Shown here piece after piece: positions 1 to 12,200 of a DNA stretch of 39,507 nt. The DNA comes from Candidatus Omnitrophota bacterium (lineage in GTDB: Bacteria; Omnitrophota; Gorgyraeia; Zapsychrales; Zapsychraceae): assembly GCA_015233405.1 (NCBI GenBank), contig JADFXT010000008.1, positions 75,250-114,756 of the forward strand. Reading direction: 5' to 3'. A program made the position numbers and the translations under genes. The notes beneath the pieces are model-generated. The model saw only the letters and a program-made list of their open reading frames with translations. It had not been told where the DNA came from and ran no database searches. The stretch's first letter is position 1; the number at the start of each line of letters is the position of its first letter.

Positions 1-200
1 TAAAAGCTCAATATTCTTTCTAATTTCTGGATTACCCAGAACAATATCGTTAAAAGCAAAAGTGGTTACAATAGAAGTTTCAGGAACACGTAATCCTTTA
101 ACAATTTTCGCGACAAGATTTCTAAGAATATACGTATTGGATCCTTTTCCGCCGGAGACAAGAATTGACCGCGCTAAAACATGGTCGACATTGATGAAAT
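1..200 (-). other. Start of a pyruvate-phosphate-dikinase N-terminal-like domain (continues outside the window)
   Basis: ILVSGGKGSNTYILRNL, then GLRVPETSIVTTFAF matches the opening of PPDK/PEP-synthase N-terminal (ATP-grasp) domains: GGKGANLxEL, about 12 residues, then VPxGFxxTTxAF. Such domains bind ATP and phosphorylate a mobile His domain. Only about 60 residues are visible, so catalytic residues further on cannot be judged. It continues the series of nucleotide- and phosphate-related modules at this end of the chain. Confidence 0.6.
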
Positions 201-3200
201 GCGGCCTGGCCATGGCCAACGTATTCCAAAGAGCAGCATTTCCAAAATACTGGCTCGTAAGATCAAGCGCATAATTCTTAGGATTGTTCATAAAACCGTT
301 CTGCAAATCCGTCCATATCGCGAATTCCATGTCGTCGGAATCAATGGTTTTTAGAATGTCTTCCACATTTCCATTAAATTCTCCGGATTCCATTCTTCTT
401 AAGGCTTCTTTTTTCTGTTTCTTATGTTCTATGATCGAAGCTTCAATGGCCTTTTCTTCCTCTGCCGTCAGTTGATAGACTGCAAGCGAAGTCTGGTCGT
501 CGTTATAATCCGGATAAATATACGGAATGCCTGTTCTATTCTTGATATCTTCCGCGACGCTCTGGACCGCAGCTTGTGAAACTTCCGGATTAATAGCCTG
601 AACAGTTAACGATCTTGTGACAGGGCTATAATCAATAAACACGTCTTGGATCGAATTATATTTTTCTGCCATATTTCTATATATTGTGGCTAATTTATTG
701 TCTTCTTGCTCTGTCAAAGCATAGAACGTGTAAGAAACTAAATAACTTCTGAAAGATTTTGGCTCACCGATAAATTGAATTCTTGTTTTATCGACGGAAA
801 TCCCAACCTCATTCTGAACGGCCTTCAAAACGGCGTCAGATAAATCTTCACCATCTTTCGGTTTAGCATTGGCGGAAACGGTATATTTATTAGCGTACAA
901 TCTTTTATAGGCCCCGCGTTTTTGAAGCAAGACTCGATTCTTATTGGAATCTAAAACCATGATCTGCAAGGAATGTTTACTGGATTTCTCACCGGTCATC
1001 GGCTTCGGCGAAGAACCTATCTTCTTTAAAATTTTCACAAAATAAAACAAGAAAAGAGGCATGCTTCCGATGGGAATGCCAAAATGAAGAATTTTCTTTA
1101 ACCTTTCCAAAGACTGATTGATAAGGATCAACGATTCCTTGTATCGATATTTCGAGAAAGAACTCCTGATCGTGGTTAAATATTTTTGGAACAAGAAAAC
1201 TGTATCCGTAATATCGTTGATCAATGGCTCGTCAGCCATGATCGGCGCTAAAAGATCAGAAGAGAAAGGAACCTCGACAATTCTAATAGGCTTATTCGAT
1301 TGAGTTTCCAAAATATGCAGAGTCTTTTCGCCTATGAGATTAATCAGGTCAACAAAATGAATCGAATGAGATTTATAGCGGCCAGGATATTTTGCATTTT
1401 CAAGCTGAATCCATTGTTTAAACTCCTCTTCAGTCATCTGCGCCTGGTTATCCTCTAATTCTTTGGCCATCTTACGGGCATTCTGCAGTTCCTCTTCCGT
1501 CGCAAAATACACATAAAGGGCTCGCGATTCCACGTTTTCTTCTTCACTCCATTTGAGTGACCCTTCTTTGCGGATAGGAATAAGCTGGCCTTGTAATTTA
1601 TATTCTTTGGACAAATAAAGCTCTTCTTGTAGAATTTCATTCATCATCATTTCACGATAGGTCATTCCGGACTTCACATGGCCTCCGGCAATTGAAATTC
1701 GGCCCGGCTCAATCCGTTCAAAGAACGTCCTTCTCTTTAAAAGGACTTTCCCATCAGGCGTAATAATGAAAACATTGGATGTTTTATGATGCAATCCTGT
1801 TTCATGAACAAGGTTAGAATTAAGAGCGCTAACAACCTCTTCTTCCTGCGTTTCCGGATTGATCGTAATAATGTCATACCGTTTTTCAGTAAAAGTGCCT
1901 CCCTTATTGATCCATTGAAATAAGAATTCCTCAATTTTTTCCTGGCTTCTTAAATAATCACGTTTATAAGCCGTGCTTAATTTTTCAAGATCCCTCTTTG
2001 CTTGTCTAAAATCTAAAAAGAGTTGTGTGCGCTTGGCATTAACCTCATGCTTCAATTGGAATTGACATGTCGCGCCTATTTCATGAATCAAGGAAGCAGC
2101 CATTTGTTCTGTCGTCGCATATTCGGCAAAGAAATCAAGATCAGAAATAACAATATATTCTTTTTGCTCCTTTTTATCGTTATAAACTGTTGCCAAAACT
2201 CCGCCGATCGGTCCTATTTTGACATCGCCATCTTGTAACTTTTTCCCCAAGGCCTCAGCCATCGTATTTTCTTTAATATTTTTTAAGAAATGCATGGCCA
2301 ATTGAGCTTCCGGAGCATCCAGGCTCATGGAAACGAATTGTTTGAGATTATGGCGCTTCATTTCTCCAACAACATTATCTTCCGTCAGCTTTTCTTTTCC
2401 GGGAACAGGACGGCCGAAATCATCTCTCACAATCACAGAGCTGGTCGAATTCGGTTGCGCAACTTTACTGTCTTTTTGAGTTAATTGTGTTTGCGCTTCG
2501 GCGACAGAAACTCTATCTAGGGAAGAAGCAGGAATACTTTCTTTCTGATAAACCCAATTAATGAGATCCTTTACCGCTATCGGTAATTCTTTCAGGTTAA
2601 GTCTCTTTAAAAGCTTTTCTTTAGTCGGATAGAAACCCTTGGCAAGGCCAAATAATTGCTTCCTTAAACCTGCTGCATCAGCATAACCGGATATCAAATA
2701 AAGCAGATGCAACCAATAACCCTCATCAAGAGCCTGAAGACCAAATTTCCCTTGATGTTCAACAAAAACACCGCCCTTCGCGGAATAAACCACAAGGCGC
2801 CATAATTCTCCGGCGACAGCCTCAATATTCTTCTGCTGCCGTTCTTCCGAATATTTCCAATCAATGGTACTGCTGATGCCTGTAATATGACGATTTCTCA
2901 ATTGCTTATAAAAATGATACCAAGACGCTTTGGCGCGTAATTGCTGATGCGGCTTTTGAATGAAAACAACCTTGATCTCAGGAAGTTTTTTAGCGAGCTT
3001 TCTGATTTCTTTCAAAGAGAATTTAAAATTCTCTATTGTGTTCGACGATCTTTTTTCAAGGATAATATTGTCTGCAACAAACTGCCTTCGTTCAACCGGC
3101 GCTTTCTGGACGATAATTTTCTTCATCAGCTCTGATTCTGTGATATTGGTATATTCTTGAATAGCCTCCATGAGCTGCTTAAAGGTGATGTTATTGGCTT

Positions 3201-6200
3201 CGAATGCTGCTTGTTTTTCTTTAAGTCCTGCAAACGGATTCTTTTCATCATTAAGCTTTAATAAAATGCCTTGTTTCGTTGTAATCTCACAACCCTCCTT
3301 CAAAGCTTTCTCGATAAGACCAATGGTCAAACGGCCCTGGCCGCCGGAAGGAATGATCTTTTTAACTTTACCTTCTAAAAGCCACTGTAATGCACGGTCA
3401 AAGGTGTTAGTATCATCATTTCCACAAATAATCGCAGCAAATACGTCATTAATCTCGTCGGGAGAAACATCAACAGCATTAAGAAGCTTGGCTAAAACCT
3501 TAAGGCTTTCTTCTCTCTTTGAATACAAGTCCATAATGCTCGTTGGGATTTCAACGCCAGCAACAAATCCCTTTCTTTGAGGTCCATATAAAATCAGGCG
3601 GTCGATTTCACCTATAGCGGTCGCAAGGCTTAAGAATCCTCTCTCTTGAATATCTTTTACAGATATTGGATACGCGGCGTAATTATAAACTTTGACATCC
3701 GGGGCATAAGCTCTGAATTCTTTCTCAAACGTTGCCCAGGCCCGTTTCTGAAGAAGCGGGGAATGCATAAGAATTACTGTTTCAGGCTTCAGACCAAGTT
3801 CTTTAAGCTTTTGAACGCTAAATCTAATGTTCTCGTTTGTATTGGTTGAGTTCGGCTCGACAATAATCACGTTTTCAGGTACGCCATTTTCCATAAGAAT
3901 TCTTTTATATACCTCAGCCTCAGCCACATTACCGCCTAAGGATTCGCCATCAGCCGCTCGAGTGCCAATGCCGCCGGAAACAATGATCCTAGAAATACCG
4001 CCTTTTTTATAAAGTTTTGCTGCCTCAACCGGCGTACGTTTGTCGCCTGATCCTAAAACCATTAAAAGGTCTGCCTGTTTAGGCAATGCTTCTCGCACAA
4101 CTAAGAAATCAATCAACGCTTTCTTGACGGTGGCTGCTTCCACTTCTGCCGTAATGTAAAGTGTCTTACCTTCTCTTCTAGCGGTCAAAGAAACCGGCTT
4201 GCCATTTAATAATTCCAAAGCAAACGCAGCCAAAACTCTTTCACGTTCTTTCATATCCTGCATGGCCATGAGATCAATATCGGTATCCACAATCGCGTCC
4301 GTAATGCCTTTGCCTTTATATTTCTCGACGATCTCATGAATGCGGAAGAACAATTCAGCGACAGCTTCCGGAGAAATATTCATCATGTTATGGAACAAAC
4401 CAAAAGAATACGTGCGGATAACACTGTTATAATTTTTCTGGAATGCTTCCGTCAGCCGGCCCTTCAAAATATCGCTTAATTTCTTAAAATTCTCTTCTTC
4501 GCTAACCTTCAAAAGCCCGGGAGGCGTCATCAACCGGCCAAGGCGTGTTTTATAAAAATCCTTGTCTTCTGGCTTGCGGGTGCGTTCGGCGTGAAGCGTA
4601 TCAATTTTCTCCGGCGTTAAAGCATTGCCAACCTTGCGTCCGCTTAAATCACAAGCAGCCATTAAAAGAAGCATGTCGCGCACTTTTTTCGAATTGAACT
4701 TCTTCTTTAACAAATCTTTCGGCAGATAATCCACTCCCATATCGCCGGCAAATCCATGATTACCGACCAAGAATGCCGTGCGCTTAATAATGTCTTTCGA
4801 GACACCTAACTTCTTTAAGATCTTTTTCACTTCTACTGCGCCGGTTTGATTATGGATCTTATCGCGATAACCGGTTAATGCGCCGATATCGTGGAAGATC
4901 ACTGCGCCACGGAAAAGCTCTTGGGTTTCAAAATCCCAGGACTGATAAATATCGACGAGCTTTTTCATACGTTTAATATATTCGTCTTTATTGACCTTCT
5001 GATCTGCCGTAAACGTCTTATACATGCCGTCATAATCGCCGCGGACAAACATCTGCATGAACGCAATGACCTTAAGCACGTGAATATTCTTACGTTCAAC
5101 GATGCGTACAATGTTAGCGATCAACTCCGTGATCCAGAGGCGGTCTCTTTCTGAAACGGCATTGGCCATCACACTTGAAATTAAGTCTGTGATCTGACGA
5201 TAATCACTCATTATCGCTGCGAATTCTTCGACGTTCTTTGCCGCGAACCCGGCCGCCGCCACAATCTTAAGCGGCATAGTTTTTCCGACAACGCTAGCAA
5301 ACTTAGTTCCCCAAATCCCGCCGGCAACCCAAATGATCAGATCAGGATATTGTGCGCGTAATGCTGTAATCGACGAGCTTTCGGCTCCTAACGCCGCAAC
5401 TGTATCCGCATATGTTTTAAGAACAACGCCATTGACGCCGGCACTGACAGCATCAGAAATGCGCATCATAAGCTGCCCGCCCTTGGCATTGATTTCAGCT
5501 AAAATTTTAACGGCTGGGAATTCTTGACGTAATGCCGCGACTTCATATTGAGACATTACTGGCCCGATCAAAATACTGGCGCCGTTTTGAGCAGCTTTTC
5601 GGGCGGAATTGTAATCCTTGACGAAAAATCCTATCGGAGCCTGTGGATTATTTCGACGGGCTTGTTTTAAAGCAGTCAATTTTTCCAAGCTCGGGATAAA
5701 TCCATTTTTTACAACAATACCTGCCATGGCAGCTAATTGTTTACTCGAGGCCCAAGCCGCGCTTTTACCCTTGCCGGTATGTAAGCCAACCTCAATGAGG
5801 CGGCTAGAAATATCGGCCGCTGTGGCAAGTTCTCCCCTCCAGCCACGGATAAAGGAAAGCTTCTCCAACAGCGGCCTCATAAAACCAAATCTTTGATTTG
5901 CTGCTTTAAGATCGGTTGCGGCATTTAAAACAGGACTTTTGATAGAATGTTCTGTGATCTGGCCGCTGACCAAGTTCTTCGTCATGACCGGAATATATGT
6001 GTTCATGTGCGGGAAATAAGTAAAGTTAAAACTATCAAACGTAAACTCGCCTAGATCAACCGTTTCAAATTGTTTGAGGATCTTTATGATCTCATCAAAT
6101 TTCTCGTCGCCAGGATAATTAGCGAAATATGCCAAGCTGATATGGCCTGTAAAATCACGAACAGACACCCCTATATGTTTCTTGATCACAGATTCCATGC

Positions 6201-9200
6201 CAATGACTTTTGCCAATTCTTTCTCATCGGAGAACCGAACTAATGCAAATAACGCGCCTTTTAATCCAATGCCTTTAACTGAGGCAGAAACTTTTCCGGG
6301 TGCGCCGATCTCTTCAAGCGCGGCCTTCACTTGTGCTTTACGTTCTTCCATCTGTGCGGCGCTCGGCGCGACATCGATTCTTGAATATTTATCGCTCGGG
6401 TCAACGTCGCAAATCGTCATATGGAATGATTCTTTGTCAAGAAATGAGATAAAGTTGCTTAAGCCTTTAGCCTTAAGCGCAGCCTTGATTTGATTCTGTG
6501 TCGCGACCAGATTTTGATAAAGCTTGCTATTTTTTGATACCGGCGCAATGTTGGTTAATCCATAAAATGGCCGGGCTTGTCCATTAGCATAAAATTTCGC
6601 TCTGGTGGGCGATTGGAGATTTTGGGGAGTTTTTACTTTGACCCGAGCCATATTGTCCGGCGTCATTTCGCGGTCCGTCATGCGCTCGGCATAAGCAGTC
6701 AAAAGAGGCGTTGTCGCAACATTAAACTGTTCATGTGCTTTAACAGCTGCTAAATGAAGGTCATATCTTAAGGCTTCGGTGATTTCACGGCCTTGCTGAG
6801 CTAGGCGGGTTTGAGCTTCGGCTTCAACGGCTTCGTGGACAAATATCGTGGCGATTAATTGAGGATTATTGAAATTATTAGTATTAAGGAAGAGGTAAAC
6901 ATTGTTCCCGGCGACAAACGCATCCGGCGGGCTTAAACCGGTTTGTTCAATCAAGTAAACCTTCTTGTTGTTGATCCAGTTCAGCACTTTCACGCGGCCG
7001 GTTTCATAAGGTAATTCAACCTCATAATTCTCGCCGATCAATGCCTTGGCCTGGGCGACAACACTATGATTAGTGACGTCGATCAATTTTCCATTAGCTT
7101 CAGCCTGCTTAACCTTTGCAGCATAATCCTCACGATCCTGGTCGGAAACCTTGCCGCGGAAGGAAGAGATGGTGGTCTCAAGTTCATTCTCACGTATTTT
7201 GAGCTTCCAAATCAACATGTCAAAGACTTGTGCTTTAGCTTTATTGACATTTAAACCATTCATGATTAACGGAGCATTTGTTATATCTAAAACTGTTTTC
7301 CATCGATCTTCGCTAAAATAAGCCGCTTTAGCACTTATAAGAGGCCCATTAACTGCTTCTTTAGCATCTTCTATTGCCTTCTTTAAGCCTTCTTTCTTTT
7401 TAGCATCTTTATTGTCTTTCAAAGCTTTTACAGCTTTAGCAACGATTTCGAATTTCTTCTCATCTAATTCTTTTTCAATTGGTTTTATCTTTATATGATA
7501 AAAGGCACTTAAAACGTCAACATTGTTTTTATCTTGACGAATACTTTCAACAATATCGTTCTTTTTCGCCGCCCATTCTTCAGTCGCAAGCAATTGGCTT
7601 TCTAAATTTAGTATTTCAGAAACTTTGTCCTTCACTTTATCGCCATATATAATTTTAAATGCCTCCTGAAGACCTGGAAATTGTCCAATCCATCCCCAAA
7701 CATTCTCAATCCGTTTAGATTCTTCATCTTGTTTGTTTTTACTTCTTAATAATCCGCCCACATAAGACTTGATAGACACATTTTTTCTTATTATTAATTT
7801 CATGGCTTGAGAATTAAGAAGTGTTTGGCATTCAGAAACAAACATATTCGCAACAAAATTCTTAGCTTCATCCCCATAAAATGCCTTTAAAGCATTCTGC
7901 GAATCCTTTTCAATCAAAGCCCAAATTCTTTCCACATTATTTGTAATCTGTAATTTTAATGCCGCGATTTCTTCTTTCTTTGTATTTAATTCGGTTTCTT
8001 TGCTGGCGTCCGCAGCTTTCTTTAAATCTTCTTCAATCTTTTTAGCTTCCGCTTCTTTCATAGAAAGCTTCTTTTTAATTTCTACCAAATCAAACGCAAT
8101 TATTTTATTAGTCTCATAATCCAAATTCGATTTAATTGTCTGGCCTTTTTCTTGCATTACTTTCACAACGCCAATATTAAATTCACCGCTGAAAATTTGC
8201 GCTAATTCTTCTTTGGCTTTCTTTCCAAAAACTACTTTAAATGCATCCTGAAGATCTGACGTAATCCAACCCCAAACACAATCTGTTTCTCTATCCGAAT
8301 TTTGCTTCTTATCAATCAACCCCGAAATAACTACTTTTTTATTATCATCATCTAAAATAGACTTATAGAGATCCTTTTCTTTTGCTTGTTCTATGATTCT
8401 CACAGAACGCCCCTTAAGTATTGCTGTTAGAATATTTATTACCTGTTTCTGTGCTTCATTCCCATATATGATCGTAAATACTTCCTGAAGACCCGCAATT
8501 TCTCCAACCCAACCCCAAATCATTTCTCCAAGTTTGCTTTCGTCCTCTAAGGAATCAATCATATCTTTTTTCTTATTCTCATTATCCAAATTAGATTCAA
8601 TAACCTCAAAGTTGGCCGCGATAAAACTTATCGCATTATATATTGGGAGCTTAGCAATTAAAATTTCTGCAACTTTGTTTTTAACTTCTTTGCGATAAAG
8701 TTTCTTTAATTCACCCTGCACCTGCATATCTTCTTTAATCCAACCCCAAATTGTATTGACCCGACCAGCAACAATCTTTTCCAATCTCTTAATCTCAGCT
8801 TTAATAGTTGCCTTCTTAGCATTTAATTCTGCGATCTTAGCTGCATTCTTCTCATCCCCAGCCTTCTTTAATTCTTCTTTATTCGTCTTTAAATCTGCTT
8901 TCTGTTTCTCAAGATCACTCCAAGGAGTTGATAATGCTCCGATTTCTAATCTCTTTGCCTCATCAGCCATGATTGATTCAAACCAATTCACAATATTAAC
9001 ATTAAGCTTTCCAGCAGAATTTTTTAATACCTCAATCATCTTGCCAGCTCCCTGCTTCTTAGACTCTTCTAACACGTCCATTTCCGTATTTGCATTTTTC
9101 TTTTTAGCTTCCTGTTTCTTATATTTATTCAAGACTTTCAAGGATCCCCTAAGGCCTGAAATAGTCCCAATCCAACCCCAGATTGTATTAACCTCTTTTT

Positions 9201-12200
9201 GCAATTCCTCAATATTCTTCTCAATAGTTATCTTTTTAGCATTTAATTCTACAACATTGGCTGCGTTATTTTCTTCTTCAGCTTTCTTTAAATCTTCAGC
9301 ATTCTTCTTTAAATCTGCTTTCTGCTGCTCAAGATCACTCAAAAGAGTTGATACTGCTCTGATTTTTGATTTCTTTGCTTCATCAGCCATGATTGATTCA
9401 ATGCCATCGTCTATATCATCTGCAACTTTAGTTTTATATGTGTCAGGCCCTTTTTTCATTCTTCTCTTTAAAGCGCCGATGTCTTCGAAGGTCCATTTGA
9501 TCGATTGCCAAACATTCTTAAATGCCCATTTAATAGAAGCAACCATAGTAATAAATAATGCCCAGTTGACAAACGTCAAAGCCAAGATAGGAGTTGTGCC
9601 AAAAATAAGTCTGGAAGCAATCAGAAGAAGCAAGGAAGAAATAAAGACAATCATTCCACGCTTGTCTCCAAACATTTCCATCAAGCGCATACCTTCCATT
9701 CCAACTATTTGCTTCTCGCCATCCTTATTGACCTTAGTAATAATAAACACATCCAACATATTCGTACCGGTTAAGAAAGAAATGGATGCTAATAAATAAG
9801 GAAGTGTCACGAGCGGTCCGATCCAGCTTGTAAAGAATAAGGAAACGCCCCAGCCCAAAATACCAACAATACCAATAACCCCGTCGAATGGAATATTATT
9901 GTTTTCTGCTTTCTTGATAACAACGCCAATCAAAATTGAAAATATTGACCAGAACGCAGCCATAATCGCAAGCGGAACATTTAATATGCCAGAAAAGATG
10001 CCAACGATAGTAAGAAGAGCTCCCACGCTTCCTGCTATTTTAAAGATCACACTTATTCTATCGTCTAAACGAGCCATAATTAGCAAGTTACGAGTATTAT
10101 CAAATCTCGTCCTTCTATCTAATACGCCAAGAACAGCAGCTTTTTGAGACTTAATAAATGAGAAAGCTTCATTGGCCGCACCAATAGCACCTTTAATGAA
10201 GCTTGGGATCATGGTGACATAATAGCCAAACGCCATAACAAGTTCCCATAACGTATACCCAGCGGCAACCCAAATATTTCTTTGGATCCTTAAATGTCTG
10301 ATAAAGTTTGCGATGTTAATAGCTTCCATCAAAATAACCGATATCGCTATAAAGAACATGACCGGTTGTAAGAACGCAAATGCGCTAAAGCCTTGGAGTG
10401 ACGGTAACAAGACTAATAAAAGAGCAGCAAATGGAGCATTCAAATAATGCAAGAACAAGAAGTAGTTTGTTAATTTAACATCATAGCCAACATCTTCGTT
10501 TGTAAAGATTTCAAATTGACCAGGATCCATCAAGAAACGTGAGACGTTATACGTATAGCGGGTTTCTGTCCCCATCATACCTTCCGCCAAAAGGTTCGGA
10601 CGGCCCCATTCCAACATGAACCAATCAATATGTGTGGAAGTTAAGTGCGGATTAGATCTCTGAATTGTAATGAAAGCGGCAGAGTCTTCACCAGGAGGCG
10701 TAAACATCGTGTCACCTGCTGCAGGAGTAATTAAACCCTTTCCGTAGAAGGTTGTTAAATTGTGTCTGCCCCTCTGAACATCTTGAGTAAATGTTTCCTG
10801 AGAAATCTTATAAAGCCGTGTACCTGCAAACGCAAAATTGCTTGAACCCCAGATCATAAAGCTTGGGTTGACAATCACAATTTCAGGATTGCGGCTGACC
10901 ATGGCGGCCCAATTGAGTCTATGAACGTTCTGGCCTCTATAAGCACGAACGTGGGCGTCATAATTGGCATTTCGGCCATACTGCATCCAAATATTAATAG
11001 CAATCCCGCCGTTTTTATTTCCTGGAATATAATTATCTTTCTTATCATCATAAAGAGGAATAATAGCGCCAGATTCATAAGCTTTCATATTAGCTTCGGC
11101 ATATTCAATAACCACCTTCAAATCAAGCGCAAAACCTTCTTTCCTCTGAATAAAGGCCGCATAATTTTCTCTTCTAAACGCCATCATAACGTATCCATAA
11201 TCTGCAAGTGTCTTAGCTTTCACAACATATTTGGAACCATCCCAAGTAACTTCGACACCCTTTTCAGGATGATTTAAAGCCACACGCATATTAGTCCGCA
11301 AATCTTTATCCTCTTGTGTTGTTAACGGGTTATTAAGCAATTTCTCTACCTCAATCATCTCAAATTTATAAACAGGATCATTGATCTTTTTCACCCTGTT
11401 CCAATCAGCAGCCATCTGAAGCATAGGTTTATATTTCAAATTCACCGCTGGCTGATATTCGTTATATTTCTTTGATAACCAGGCTCTTAAATTTTCATCT
11501 GCAATTTTCGCAAATCCGTCATCTTTGGCTTTTACAAGAGAACCATACAATTTCACAGCTTCTCTCACACCACGAGAATATTTCCAATCACCAAATTGAT
11601 TCGCCACATAAATATGATATTCAATAAATGTATTCGACATGCTTTGAACAACCGCAATATTAGCTGGACGCATTTCATTAAGTAATGCCTCAAAACAAGC
11701 GGCAATGTCCTGCTCTTGTCCATCGGACAAATTGTTTTCACTAGCAAATTTCTTAAGCTCACCAATAAAATCTGTGAATTGGTCGGCATTTTTAATTTCT
11801 TCTTTTTCAGCAAAGGCTTTAGCAAACTCATAAGAGGCTATTTTATTACGAGCATTACTATATTCAGCAGGATTTTCTTTTGCTACATGGCCTAAAAGGG
11901 TTGTCTCTCTTAACATTTTATGATCTTCTGCATCCTCAATAATGCGCAACATAATATCTTTTTCTGCCCTTGTAAACTTTTCATGTTCTTCAATTGTCTT
12001 CTTTAAATTTTTAATAGTATTAAAAGCTCCATCACTATTGACTTCATCTACATTATTATTAAAATTCATCAGGACTTCAAAAATCGGCGCCATTTTATTT
12101 CTTATTTTGTCTGATATTTCATCTGGTTTTTCACCTTCTTTTTCCAATTCTTGAGTCATTTTTTCAGTAATTGCTTCTCTAATCTGATCAAAAACTTCTT

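Noticed and set aside
3170-3580. Plus-strand ORF of 136 codons opposite the DUF218 copy 2 region
   Set aside because: The minus strand carries a clear domain here. The plus-strand product is Ser/Leu-rich with no motif, as expected for an antisense shadow.
6770-6850. Possible zincin active site HEAVEAEA
   Set aside because: The second His of HExxH is Glu and no alternative third ligand is obvious, so metal binding is not supported.
8756-9799. Plus-strand ORF of 347 codons opposite the WGW and coiled-coil region
   Set aside because: Its product is a Ser/Phe/Leu-rich string. It mirrors Lys/Glu-rich coiled coils on the minus strand, whose AAG and GAA codons produce few plus-strand stops. The duplicated DNA makes it look repetitive. 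I found no start signal or domain.
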